Origin: Sporosarcina sp. HYO08
Lineage (GTDB): Bacteria; Bacillota; Bacilli; Bacillales_A; Planococcaceae
Direction of reading: 5' to 3'
NCBI RefSeq assembly: GCF_001563475.1
Contig: NZ_LPUT01000028.1
Location: forward strand, 1-64,000
DNA length: 64,000 bases
Position numbers and translations under genes: made by a program. The stretch's first letter is position 1, and each line of letters starts with the position of its first letter. The notes under the pieces were generated by a model. It had not been told where the DNA came from, did no database searches, and saw nothing but the letters and a program-made list of their open reading frames with translations. Positions 55,007 through 64,000 of this stretch are shown piece after piece.

Positions 55007-55825
55007 TTACAGCTCGTTTAAGTGTAATCGTTCTTTTAATATTGGGACGATCCCATCGTCATTGTTTGTACCCGTTATTTCATCTGCAATAACCTTTACA
55101 GTATCAATAGAATTGCCCATTGCGACGCCAACACCCGCGAGTTCAAGCATTTCCAGATCATTTTCCTCATCACCGAATGCAATAATACGCTCTTTAGGAA
55201 TATTAAGGTGATTCGCAACTTGTGAAACGCCAACAGCCTTACTAAGGCCAATATGGATGACCTCAATCACATCTGCATACGGTGCACCCCAACGCCTGTG
55301 GTCTATTATTTCAGCATGTGTTTCGCTTAAGTGATTGCGAATGATCTCCGTTGTCCCGCGCTCTACACAAATGAGCAAGCTTGTTGGATCCACTCTCAGC
55401 TTTTTTCGCAAGTCACCAGTAGTCAGCACCCGATTTCCACTGCCATAGATCGATAGTAGCTTTTCATCATGCGTATTGATAAAAACGTCATCCAGCACCT
55501 CGGCAATAATGTTTTGGTGTTGAAAGGGCTGTATCGTTTCAATGACATCCTGGACGACAGGTAGAGCAAGTGGTTTATGAACGGACTGCCAAGAATGATC
55601 ATCAGGATGGTGAACAAAAGCTCCATTGAAATTGACAATAGGCGTTTTCAACTCTAGCTGCCGATAAAAAGGCTCACTCGTCCGAAAAGGTCTTCCGGTT
55701 GCAATCATAATATGATGACCTTTTTCTTGGGCTAGTTTTAAAGTTTTCTCGGTTTTCTCTGTGATCTTTTTTTCATCAGTTAATAATGTCCCATCAAGGT
55801 CAAGAACAATTAAATGAGGCTTCAA
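55007..55825 (-). CDS. yitU: Cof-type HAD-IIB phosphatase (YitU-like)
   Basis: The 272-residue HAD phosphatase has DLDGTLLTDEKKIT (nucleophile Asp), IMIATGRPF, a C2B cap domain and FGDEENDLEML as motif IV. YitU-type enzymes dephosphorylate small metabolites; in B. subtilis YitU is reported to act on the riboflavin precursor 5-amino-6-ribitylamino-uracil phosphate. The symbol rests on neighbourhood (yitS, yitV, yitW) and length. Confidence 0.83.
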   Translation of the reverse strand: MKPHLIVLDLDGTLLTDEKKITEKTEKTLKLAQEKGHHIMIATGRPFRTSEPFYRQLELKTPIVNFNGAFVHHPDDHSWQSVHKPLALPVVQDVIETIQPFQHQNIIAEVLDDVFINTHDEKLLSIYGSGNRVLTTGDLRKKLRVDPTSLLICVERGTTEIIRNHLSETHAEIIDHRRWGAPYADVIEVIHIGLSKAVGVSQVANHLNIPKERIIAFGDEENDLEMLELAGVGVAMGNSIDTVKVIADEITGTNNDDGIVPILKERLHLNEL

Positions 55826-56044
55826 AAAAACTCTCCCCCTTTGTCATAAATCGAACTTTTCTATTCACTCGAAAAGCGCCTTCCTTGATCAATCCAAAAA
55901 TTGTTGTTCTTTCATTTATACGTTTAACATCTATAGTTTATCTTTATAAGGCGATCTAAGTCAAAAAAATCCGATGGAGGTATGCTGGCTTTTGTTTTTC
56001 TGAAAAAACTTTGGTACGCTCATGGAAGATGGGGGGCAGCGATC

Positions 56045-56812
56045 ATGCTATTAATGGAAGAAACTTGGGGGAACATTCCACTATTACATATTGTTGAAAA
56101 GGATGCTTTTGACGACAAAAAAGTTCCCGTCGTCATATTTCTCCATGGCTTTACAAGTGCGAAAGAGCATAATTTACACTATGCTTACAACATGGCCAAA
56201 AGAGGCCTTCGCGTTTTATTGCCCGATGCTGATCTTCACGGAGCACGTTCCGAACAGTTAACTGAGGAGCAGTTGTATCCGCATTTTTGGGAAATTGTTT
56301 TGAAATCAATTGAGGAAGTTGGCCTGCTTCGAAAAGAACTTTTGAATCGGAACATCACTGCGAAGATTGGATTGAGCGGTACATCAATGGGTGGTATTAC
56401 GGCACTTGGCTGCTTAACCGCTTACCATTGGATTGATACAGCGGCTGTTATGATGGGCGCTCCGGATTTTGTAGAATTGGCAAAAGGACAAATCCGTCAT
56501 TTTGAGCGAAACGGCTTAGAACTGCCGATGTCTGGGGAAGAGCGAAATAAAATGCTGGATAGACTCGGGACATATGACCTCGCGAAAAATCCATCAACTT
56601 TAAATCATCGCCCCATTTTTTTCTGGCACGGAAAACAGGATACGATCGTGCCGTATGAGCCTACATATCAATTTTATGAATCCATTCAAAAAGATTATGA
56701 GCAAAGACCCGAATATTTAAAATTTGAATCGGATGAAAATGCAGGACACGCTGTACCAAGAAAAGGAATGCTGTTGGCGGCAGAATGGATGGCAAGACAT
56801 TTGAATGATTGA
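56045..56812 (+). CDS. yitV: alpha/beta-hydrolase esterase (YitV-like)
   Basis: The 255-residue protein of prolyl-oligopeptidase type has oxyanion-loop FLHGFTSAKEHN, nucleophile elbow GLSGTSMGG, acid HGKQDTIVP and base GHAVP. ATG 56045 follows a GGGGGGC SD; an upstream ATG at 55982 sits one base after GGAGG and would add a poorly conserved 21 residues. It is divergent from yitU and followed by yitW, as in B. subtilis. The natural substrate is unknown. Confidence 0.83.
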   Translation: MLLMEETWGNIPLLHIVEKDAFDDKKVPVVIFLHGFTSAKEHNLHYAYNMAKRGLRVLLPDADLHGARSEQLTEEQLYPHFWEIVLKSIEEVGLLRKELLNRNITAKIGLSGTSMGGITALGCLTAYHWIDTAAVMMGAPDFVELAKGQIRHFERNGLELPMSGEERNKMLDRLGTYDLAKNPSTLNHRPIFFWHGKQDTIVPYEPTYQFYESIQKDYEQRPEYLKFESDENAGHAVPRKGMLLAAEWMARHLND

Positions 56813-56862
56813 CGTGTATTCTGTTATGATAAAAGCATCAACTGATGAATGGGGGTACACAA

Positions 56863-57171
56863 ATGAGTCAGGATATGAAAGACAGTATGATGGGAGCCAT
56901 TGAAAACGTAATCGATCCGGAGCTTGGTGTCGATATCGTTAACCTTGGGCTCGTTTATGATGTTGAATTAGACGAGGCCGGAACTGCAAAAGTAACGATG
57001 ACGCTTACTTCGATGGGGTGTCCAATGGGACCGCAAATTGTCGCGAATATTAAACAAGAACTGCTAGAGCTTCCAGAAGTAAAAGACGTTGAGGTCAATA
57101 TCGTTTGGAATCCACCATGGTCCCGCGATATGATGTCCCGCTACGCGAAAATGGCACTAGGTGTACGTTAA
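56863..57171 (+). CDS. yitW: MIP18/DUF59-family Fe-S maturation protein (YitW/SufT-like)
   Basis: The 102-residue protein matches the MIP18 family, with IENVIDPELGVDIVNLGLVY, TLTSMGCPMGP carrying the conserved Cys, and VNIVWNPPWSRDMMS. SufT/YitW proteins assist iron-sulfur cluster delivery. The SD GGGGG lies 8 bases before ATG 56863. It follows the esterase by 50 bases and ends in a terminator. Confidence 0.92.
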   Translation: MSQDMKDSMMGAIENVIDPELGVDIVNLGLVYDVELDEAGTAKVTMTLTSMGCPMGPQIVANIKQELLELPEVKDVEVNIVWNPPWSRDMMSRYAKMALGVR

Positions 57172-57183
57172 TTTATAAATTTC

Positions 57184-57222
57184 AAGGACTGAATGGCTGT
57201 CAATAGCCGTTCAGTCTTTTTT
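57184..57222 (+). terminator. intrinsic terminator after yitW
   Basis: AAGGACTGAA...GGCT pairs with AGCC...TTCAGTCTTT around a 6-base loop and is followed by TTTT. Confidence 0.85.
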
Positions 57223-57305
57223 GTTTATCAATGAAAGAAATAAAAAGGAGAAAGGCCGATCAATAGCGAAATGAGGGGGAAAAGAAACTAAAGGGGTGTT
57301 GCGCG

Positions 57306-57788
57306 ATGTCCATCAAAACAGCAGACTTATGTGATGACTATGCAAATGAATTAATTGTTTGTTCAATTGCGTTTCATTCTTATGGGAAGCATAAGCGTTT
57401 TTCGGGGCCAATTGAAACGGTGAAAGTGTTGGAAGACAATGTGCTTGTGAAGGAAGCGTTGCAAACAGTGCCGGCAGGAAGTGTGCTCGTCGTAGATGGC
57501 AGCGGCTCTAGAAGATGTGCACTTATGGGGGATCGGCTCGGGGAAATTGCGGAATCCCGAAAACTTGCTGGTGTCATCATTCACGGTTGTATTCGGGATT
57601 CGGCACAAATTGGAGAACAGGAAATCGGGGTTATGGCCATTGGAACAAATCCATTGAAAAGTGCCAAACATGGCAAAGGTCAGCAAAACATACATTTGGA
57701 GTTTGGGGATGTGGAGTGGATTCCGGGCCATTACGTTTACGCAGACGAAGATGGCGTTGTCATCTCTTCACGGCAACTAGTGGAATGA
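57306..57788 (+). CDS. RraA-family protein (4-hydroxy-4-methyl-2-oxoglutarate aldolase-like)
   Basis: The 160-residue protein has the RraA fold with TADLCDDYANEL, GSVLVVDGSGS, ALMGDRLGEIA and the metal-site VIIHGCIRDS. In proteobacteria RraA inhibits RNase E, but Bacillales lack RNase E of that type. The product is more likely a HMG/oxaloacetate aldolase-type enzyme, and the regulator label in databases is doubtful here. It stands as a single gene between two terminators. Confidence 0.85.
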   Translation: MSIKTADLCDDYANELIVCSIAFHSYGKHKRFSGPIETVKVLEDNVLVKEALQTVPAGSVLVVDGSGSRRCALMGDRLGEIAESRKLAGVIIHGCIRDSAQIGEQEIGVMAIGTNPLKSAKHGKGQQNIHLEFGDVEWIPGHYVYADEDGVVISSRQLVE

Positions 57789-57792
57789 TCCA

Positions 57793-57826
57793 GAACTTCG
57801 GGAAGATGCCTTTCCGAAGTTTTTTC
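57793..57826 (+). terminator. intrinsic terminator after the RraA-like gene
   Basis: The stem GAACTTCGGgAA / TTCCGAAGTT is followed by TTTTT. Confidence 0.85.
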
Positions 57827-57851
57827 AATTGAAAAGACTAGCGCTTGTTCC

Positions 57852-57880
57852 TTTACTTCAAGTGGATCAACTATTATAAT
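57852..57880 (+). promoter_or_regulatory. sigma-A promoter of clpB
   Basis: TTTACT and a perfect TATAAT are 17 bases apart and 40 bases before the start. The CtsR operator begins 4 bases after the -10. Confidence 0.7.
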
Positions 57881-57883
57881 TAT

Positions 57884-57907
57884 AGTCAAAGATAGTCAAA
57901 GTCAAAG
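57884..57907 (+). promoter_or_regulatory. CtsR heat-shock operator
   Basis: AGTCAAA-GAT-AGTCAAA (57884-57900) matches the tandem CtsR heptad consensus, and a third GTCAAAG follows directly. It covers the transcription start, so CtsR should repress clpB until heat or proteotoxic stress. Confidence 0.88.
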
Positions 57908-57919
57908 AGGTGAAGTGTG

Positions 57920-60064
57920 ATGAGAATGAATGGACAGCAAGAAGAGCAGCGTCAACCGCTTGAACAGTTTGGACGCAATCTCATTGATGAAGTAAAAGCA
58001 GGCAAAATGGACCCGGTCATTGGACGGGATGAAGAAATAAGAAATGTCATTCGTATTTTATCCAGAAAAACGAAAAACAATCCAGTGCTCATTGGGGAAC
58101 CGGGGGTCGGAAAAACGGCGATTGTGGAAGGACTTGCCCAAAGAATCGTCAAAGGCGATGTCCCGGAAGGATTAAAGGATCGTCAAATTTACGAGCTCGA
58201 TATGAGTGCGTTGATCGCTGGGGCTAAATACCGCGGAGAATTTGAAGAGCGTTTAAAGGGCGTTTTGAAGCAAGTTAAAGAAAGCGATGGTCAAATTATT
58301 TTATTTATCGATGAGATTCATACGATTGTCGGTGCCGGTAAAACGGAAGGTGCGATGGATGCGGGAAATATGCTGAAGCCAATGCTTGCACGCGGCGAAC
58401 TATTTTGCATTGGCGCTACAACACTGGATGAGTACCGGATGTATATCGAAAAAGACCCGGCACTGGAAAGACGTTTTCAGCAAGTACTTGTCAGGGAACC
58501 ATCTGTTGAAGATACGGTTTCTATTTTACGCGGATTAAAAGAGCGGTTCGAGCTCCATCATGGGGTTCGAATTCACGACCGCGCAATCGTTGCGGCGGCA
58601 GCCTTATCCGATCGTTATTTAACGGATCGTTTTTTGCCAGATAAAGCAATCGATTTAATTGATGAAGCAAGTGCGATGATCCGAACGGAAATTGACTCTA
58701 TGCCGCAAGAATTGGACACCGTTACGCGGCGGATGATGCAATTGGAAATTGAAGAGCAGGCATTGCGAAAAGAAACAGACGCGGCAAGTAAAGCGCGGCT
58801 TGAATCTTTACAGATGGAGTTGAAAGAATTAAAAGATTCTTCAAGAGATATGCGGGATCAATGGGATGAAGAGAAAAAGTCCCTGCAAAAAATTCAAGTA
58901 AAAAGAGAAAACATCGATCGCTATCGCCGTGAATTAGAAGATGCACAAAATCGCTTTGACTTAAACAAAGCAGCAGAGCTCCAATACGGGAAAATCCCTG
59001 CACTTGAACAAGAACTGCATCAATTGGAAGAACAACTTGCAGTTGGGCAGGAAAGTCGGATTTTGCGTGAAGAAGTAACCGAAGAGGAAATTGCAGCGAT
59101 TGTTGCGCGCTGGACGGGTATTCCTGTGACCAAGCTCGTTGAAGGAGAACGCGAAAAATTATTACGTCTGCGTGAAACATTAGAGGAGCGTGTCATTGGA
59201 CAGGAAGATGCTGTACAGCTTGTAACGGAAGCGGTATGGCGGGCAAGAGCAGGTATTAAAGATCCAAATAAGCCAATCGGTTCGTTTCTCTTTTTAGGAC
59301 CAACCGGTGTTGGAAAAACAGAGCTGGCCAAGACACTAGCAGCAACGTTGTTTGACTCGGAGGAACATTTCATTCGCATTGACATGTCTGAATATATGGA
59401 GAAACATAGCGTTTCACGGCTTGTCGGTGCACCTCCAGGATACATTGGCTATGAAGAAGGTGGCCAATTGACGGAGGCAGTTAGAAGAAATCCATACGCA
59501 GTCGTGCTGCTCGATGAAATCGAAAAAGCACATCCTGACGTGGCGAATATTTTACTGCAAGTATTGGATGACGGAAGAATTACCGATAGCCAAGGAAGAC
59601 TTGTTAACTTTACAAATACAGTGATCATTATGACTTCAAATATTGGTTCGGCTTATTTGTTGCAAGGATTGGCAGATACAGAAAATCATGCTGTGGAAGA
59701 TGTGGTCATGGCGGAGCTCCGGCGCCATTTTAAACCAGAACTGTTAAATCGAATGGACGACATTATTATTTTCCATTCATTAACAGGAAATTCGTTCCGT
59801 TTAATTGCTAAAAAACTATTGGAAGATTTAAGTGGAAGATTGAATGAGCAAGAAGTTCGATTGGCATTTGGTGACGATGTACTCGAGTGGATTGTAAAGG
59901 AAGGAACAGATGCTGACTTTGGGGCACGTCCTTTGAAACGGTTCATCCAGCGTCATATTGAAACCGCAGTGGCAAAAGAGGTGATTAAAGGTGAACTGCG
60001 GCCAGGTAATACGATTCAATTAGCAATGGTTCATGGAAAGCTGACAGTGACAAAATCACCTTAA
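57920..60064 (+). CDS. clpB: ClpB-type AAA+ disaggregase lacking the N-terminal domain
   Basis: The 714-residue protein has two AAA+ rings. The first has [21 protein letters not shown] and sensor [10 protein letters not shown] full ClpB-type coiled-coil middle domain follows (about 265-390, with [18 protein letters not shown]). The second ring has [21 protein letters not shown] and TSNIGS. It has no IGF/LGF ClpP-docking loop, so it should be a chaperone that extracts aggregated proteins with DnaK, not a protease subunit. Normal ClpB is about 860 residues; the substrate-binding N-domain is absent and the coding start is clean. ATG 57920 has AGAGGTGA 7 bases upstream. It is regulated by CtsR. 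Confidence 0.88.
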   Translation: MRMNGQQEEQRQPLEQFGRNLIDEVKAGKMDPVIGRDEEIRNVIRILSRKTKNNPVLIGEPGVGKTAIVEGLAQRIVKGDVPEGLKDRQIYELDMSALIAGAKYRGEFEERLKGVLKQVKESDGQIILFIDEIHTIVGAGKTEGAMDAGNMLKPMLARGELFCIGATTLDEYRMYIEKDPALERRFQQVLVREPSVEDTVSILRGLKERFELHHGVRIHDRAIVAAAALSDRYLTDRFLPDKAIDLIDEASAMIRTEIDSMPQELDTVTRRMMQLEIEEQALRKETDAASKARLESLQMELKELKDSSRDMRDQWDEEKKSLQKIQVKRENIDRYRRELEDAQNRFDLNKAAELQYGKIPALEQELHQLEEQLAVGQESRILREEVTEEEIAAIVARWTGIPVTKLVEGEREKLLRLRETLEERVIGQEDAVQLVTEAVWRARAGIKDPNKPIGSFLFLGPTGVGKTELAKTLAATLFDSEEHFIRIDMSEYMEKHSVSRLVGAPPGYIGYEEGGQLTEAVRRNPYAVVLLDEIEKAHPDVANILLQVLDDGRITDSQGRLVNFTNTVIIMTSNIGSAYLLQGLADTENHAVEDVVMAELRRHFKPELLNRMDDIIIFHSLTGNSFRLIAKKLLEDLSGRLNEQEVRLAFGDDVLEWIVKEGTDADFGARPLKRFIQRHIETAVAKEVIKGELRPGNTIQLAMVHGKLTVTKSP

Positions 60065-60069
60065 ATTCA

Positions 60070-60110
60070 AAAAGAAAGAGACCACCCGAAAACGGCGGTC
60101 TCTTTCTTTA
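60070..60110. terminator. bidirectional terminator after clpB
   Basis: The stem AAAGAAAGAGACCaCC / GGcGGTCTCTTTCTTT with a 7-base loop lies between convergent genes. Confidence 0.87.
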
Positions 60111-60113
60111 CGA

Positions 60114-60296
60114 TTAATAATCTTTTACAGGCTCATTCGGGAGTGCTTCTCCTAAAAGGATGATAACCACAGAGATGATCGCTGAAACGATAAGTCCTGT
60201 AACAAATTCAAATGGAACGCTATTAATAGAACTTACTACATAGTTAAGCATGGTAATTAAGAAAAATGACCAAACAAATGTCATAATATATTGCAT
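60114..60296 (-). CDS. DUF2929-like small membrane protein
   Basis: The 60-residue protein has two helices (YIMTFVWSFFLITMLNYVV and VTGLIVSAIISVVIILLG) and ends in LPNEPVKDY. The form fits the DUF2929 family found near fabH in Bacillales. ATG 60296 is chosen because GAGGTGA is 6 bases upstream; GTG 60305 overlaps that SD. Function unknown. Confidence 0.75.
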   Translation of the reverse strand: MQYIMTFVWSFFLITMLNYVVSSINSVPFEFVTGLIVSAIISVVIILLGEALPNEPVKDY

Positions 60297-60435
60297 CCAT
60301 ATCACCTCAATATCAAAATTCTTTTCCCATCATATCATAGCGTTCAAAAAGGGGAAACAAATTTCATTGCAAATTCCCACTATTTTTGGCGAAAAAGTGT
60401 CAGTGGGTTGAAAAATGCTGCTTATTCTTTTATGA

Positions 60436-60452
60436 TTATTACCAGCTACTAA
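60436..60452 (+). promoter_or_regulatory. FapR operator of fabH-fabF
   Basis: TTATTACCAGCTACTAA matches the FapR palindrome TTAGTACC-NN-TACTAA with one clear mismatch. It lies about 30 bases before fabH, a conserved FapR target released by malonyl-CoA. Confidence 0.8.
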
Positions 60453-60483
60453 TATTAGATGATAAAGAAACGGGGGATGTGAA

Positions 60484-61419
60484 ATGAACGCTGGTCTTAT
60501 TGGTGTTGGAAAGTTTGCCCCATCTCAGGTGCTTACAAATACAGATCTTGAACAACGTTTAGATACATCAGACGAATGGATTCGCACGATGACTGGAATT
60601 GAGGAAAGACGAATCGCCGATGATTCAATGGATACATCAGATATGGCTTACGAGGCAGCTGTTACTGCAATAGAGGATGCAGGGATCAAACCTGAAGAAA
60701 TTGGACTTATTATTGTGGCAACAGTTACCCCGGATCAGCCATTCCCGACTGTGTCGAATATTCTGCAAAATCGTCTAGGCGCGAAGAATGCAGCATCCAT
60801 GGATATTTCGGCCGCATGTGCAGGATTTATGTATGGCGTCATTACGGCTAAACAATTCGTTGAATCGGGTTCCTATGATTATGTACTTGTCGTTGGGGTA
60901 GAAAAGCTCTCTAAAATAACAAACTGGGAAGATCGAAATACAGCTGTTCTATTTGGAGATGGTGCGGGCGCTGCGGTCATTGGAAAAGTGAGTGAAGGAC
61001 GCGGGATCTTATCTTTCGAACTTGGTTCAGATGGCAGCGGAGGCAAGCATTTATCCCAGGAAGGCAGATATCTGCAAATGAATGGACGTGAAGTATTTAA
61101 ATTTGCAGTTCGTCAAATGGGAGAATCAGCGATCAACGTTACAGAAAAGGCCGGCCTTACGACGGAAGATGTAGATTACCTCATCCCCCATCAAGCGAAC
61201 ATCCGTATTATGGAAGCTTCTCGTGAGCGATTAAAATTACCGAAAGAAAAAATGTCAAAAACCATTCATAAATACGGCAATACATCGTCAGCTTCTATTC
61301 CAATTTCTCTTTTTGATGATTTGGCAGAAGGAAAAGTAAAAGACGATGACGTCATTGTGCTCGTAGGTTTCGGTGCGGGTCTTACATGGGGCGCATTATG
61401 TATCAAATGGGGTAGATGA
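60484..61419 (+). CDS. fabH: 3-oxoacyl-ACP synthase III
   Basis: FabH starts fatty-acid synthesis by condensing an acyl-CoA primer with malonyl-ACP, and in Bacillales it prefers branched primers. The 311-residue thiolase-fold enzyme has the catalytic Cys in [12 protein letters not shown], His in IPHQANIRI and Asn in GNTSSASIP. The SD is GGGGGAT. It is followed by fabF after 79 bases, and the FapR site upstream regulates it. Confidence 0.97.
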   Translation: MNAGLIGVGKFAPSQVLTNTDLEQRLDTSDEWIRTMTGIEERRIADDSMDTSDMAYEAAVTAIEDAGIKPEEIGLIIVATVTPDQPFPTVSNILQNRLGAKNAASMDISAACAGFMYGVITAKQFVESGSYDYVLVVGVEKLSKITNWEDRNTAVLFGDGAGAAVIGKVSEGRGILSFELGSDGSGGKHLSQEGRYLQMNGREVFKFAVRQMGESAINVTEKAGLTTEDVDYLIPHQANIRIMEASRERLKLPKEKMSKTIHKYGNTSSASIPISLFDDLAEGKVKDDDVIVLVGFGAGLTWGALCIKWGR

Positions 61420-61498
61420 TAAAATTTCCCATACACGCTATAATCCGTATATAAACTGTACTGCAATCGAAGTCATATAAGAAAGGAAGTTTTCAACT

Positions 61499-62734
61499 AT
61501 GGAGAAACGACGTGTAGTTGTAACGGGAATCGGGGCAGTTTCACCCGTTGGAAATTCTGCTGAAGCCTCGTGGAAAGCAGTTTTAGAAGGAAAGTCTGGT
61601 ATTGGTCCACTGACAAGACTTGATCAGGAACAGTTTCCTGTTAAAGTAGCAGCCGAAGTAAAGGACTTTGATATTGAGGAATATATTCCGCGTAAAGAAG
61701 CGCGTAAAATGGATCGGTTTACACATTATGCACTTGCCGCATCGATCATGGCAATGAAAGATGCGAACCTTGAGCTAGACGAAGAACTCGCTCTTCGCAC
61801 AGGCGTATGGATCGGTTCCGGGATCGGCGGTATGGAAACACATGAGCAACAGTTTAAAACTTTCATGGAAAGAGGTTACCGCCGTGTCAGTCCGTTCTTC
61901 GTTCCAATGATGATTCCAGACATGGCATCTGGTCAAGTTTCCATTCATTTCGGTGCGAAAGGGATTAACTCTTGTTCCGTAACAGCATGTGCATCAGGGA
62001 CAAACTCGATGGGAGATGCGTTTGAGGTTATCAAACGCGGTGATGCAGATGTAATGATTACAGGCGGCGCGGAAGCACCCATTACGACAATGTCAGTTGC
62101 AGGATTTTGTGCAAATACGGCATTATCTCTAAACCCTGATCCAGCAACAGCATCAAGACCATTTGATGCGAACCGTGACGGTTTTGTCATCGGGGAAGGT
62201 GCGGGGATACTCATTTTGGAAGAGTATGAGCACGCGATCGCTCGCGGTGCAAAAATCTATGCGGAAATCGTTGGCTACGGCTCAACAGGCGATGCACACC
62301 ATATTACGGCCCCAGCACCAGCAGGAGAAGGCGGTGCTCGCGCAATGATGCAAGCAATTGAAGAAGCAGGCATTGAGCCAAACCAAATTGACTATATTAA
62401 TGCTCACGGAACAAGTACGCCGTACAATGATTCTTTCGAAACGATGGCAGCCAAAACAGTATTTGGTGAACATGCCTATAAATTAGCAATGAGTTCCACA
62501 AAATCGATGACAGGTCACTTACTCGGTGCAGCAGGTGGGTTAGAAGCAATCTTCACTGTAAAAGCTTTACAAGAAGGTATTTTACCGCCGACAACGAATT
62601 ATGAAACGCCAGACCCAGAATGTGATTTGGACTACGTCACAAACGGAGCGCGTAAAGCTGATATCCAATATGCAATGAGCAACTCACTCGGATTCGGCGG
62701 ACACAACGCTTCCCTTGTATTTAAAAAAATCTAA
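61499..62734 (+). CDS. fabF: 3-oxoacyl-ACP synthase II
   Basis: FabF performs the elongating condensations of fatty-acid synthesis. The 411-residue protein has the catalytic Cys in [14 protein letters not shown] and the two His residues in [11 protein letters not shown] and [16 protein letters not shown] 61499 is preceded by GAAAGGAAG. It forms the fabHA-fabF unit known from B. subtilis and ends in a terminator. Confidence 0.97.
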   Translation: MEKRRVVVTGIGAVSPVGNSAEASWKAVLEGKSGIGPLTRLDQEQFPVKVAAEVKDFDIEEYIPRKEARKMDRFTHYALAASIMAMKDANLELDEELALRTGVWIGSGIGGMETHEQQFKTFMERGYRRVSPFFVPMMIPDMASGQVSIHFGAKGINSCSVTACASGTNSMGDAFEVIKRGDADVMITGGAEAPITTMSVAGFCANTALSLNPDPATASRPFDANRDGFVIGEGAGILILEEYEHAIARGAKIYAEIVGYGSTGDAHHITAPAPAGEGGARAMMQAIEEAGIEPNQIDYINAHGTSTPYNDSFETMAAKTVFGEHAYKLAMSSTKSMTGHLLGAAGGLEAIFTVKALQEGILPPTTNYETPDPECDLDYVTNGARKADIQYAMSNSLGFGGHNASLVFKKI

Positions 62735-62736
62735 TG

Positions 62737-62771
62737 AAAAGAAGACGCTCCGTTGTGGGCGTCTTCTTTAT
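62737..62771 (+). terminator. intrinsic terminator after fabF
   Basis: The stem AAAGAAGACGC / GCGTCTTCTTT has a 10-base loop and T-rich flanks, just past the stop. Confidence 0.87.
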
Positions 62772-62862
62772 TTGGATAAACTAGTATGACATACTGGGTC
62801 GAGGTCTCGTCTAAATAGGAGTAGAACATTCATATAGTGTAAAAAAAGACGGGCGGTGTCCA

Positions 62863-64000
<1,138 letters not shown>

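Overview
The window comes from a spore-forming, flagellated, low-GC Firmicute of order Bacillales. The Planococcaceae (Sporosarcina or Lysinibacillus type) are my best guess. Evidence seen in the sequence: fliD-fliS-fliT, a long-form hpf, secA, prfB with its programmed frameshift, a lipoprotein cytochrome c-551, ftsEX, ctpB, a minJ-like gene and csbA follow one another much as in Bacillus subtilis. B. subtilis-like blocks (addBA, yisKL, yitS/U/V/W, fabH-fabF-trpS) come next in a rearranged order. Spore-coat genes (CotY/CotZ-like, SPOCS-like, YheC/D-like) are present. No tRNA, rRNA, CRISPR array, insertion sequence or prophage module was recognised.

Layout. 1-2.9 kb is a decayed accessory stretch: a broken membrane-protein gene, small remnants, and a freestanding LAGLIDADG homing endonuclease followed by the 3' scar of a second copy. 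2.9-6.3 kb is the flagellar filament-cap and chaperone operon. 6.3-10.2 kb carries two chemoreceptors on the minus strand, each behind a sigma-D-like promoter. 10.4-13.4 kb is a TPP-riboswitch-controlled thiMDE-thiW operon. 13.6-18.7 kb holds hpf, secA, prfB and cccB. 18.9-26.5 kb holds ftsEX with an M23 hydrolase, an orphan membrane protein plus thioredoxin, ctpB, minJ-like and csbA. 26.6-38.3 kb holds azlCD, a TVP38 protein, addBA, a DUF418 protein and yisKL.

38.5-51.4 kb is the unusual part. It contains two SPOCS-like coat proteins, a CotZ-like protein and a small Cys-rich protein. Interleaved with them are five ligase genes: two L-amino-acid-ligase-like ATP-grasp paralogs, a tandem YheC/D-like protein, two MurF-like ligases, plus a sixth gene that fuses a YheC/D ATP-grasp to a MurF-like ligase. 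Combining ATP-grasp and Mur-ligase chemistry is the logic of cyanophycin synthetase. I infer that the cluster builds an amide-linked peptide or polymer on, or cross-linked into, the spore envelope. I know of no described system with this composition.

51.4-54.1 kb has a secreted NlpC/P60 protein with a dead second domain and a membrane-anchored alpha-amylase homolog that has lost its nucleophile. 54.1-57.8 kb has DegV, HAD phosphatase, esterase, SufT-like and RraA-like genes. 57.9-60.1 kb is a CtsR-controlled ClpB without an N-terminal domain. 60.1-64 kb is a small membrane protein, FapR-controlled fabH-fabF, another small membrane protein and the 3' part of trpS, cut by the window edge. Nearly all transcription units end in clear intrinsic terminators, many of them shared between convergent genes.
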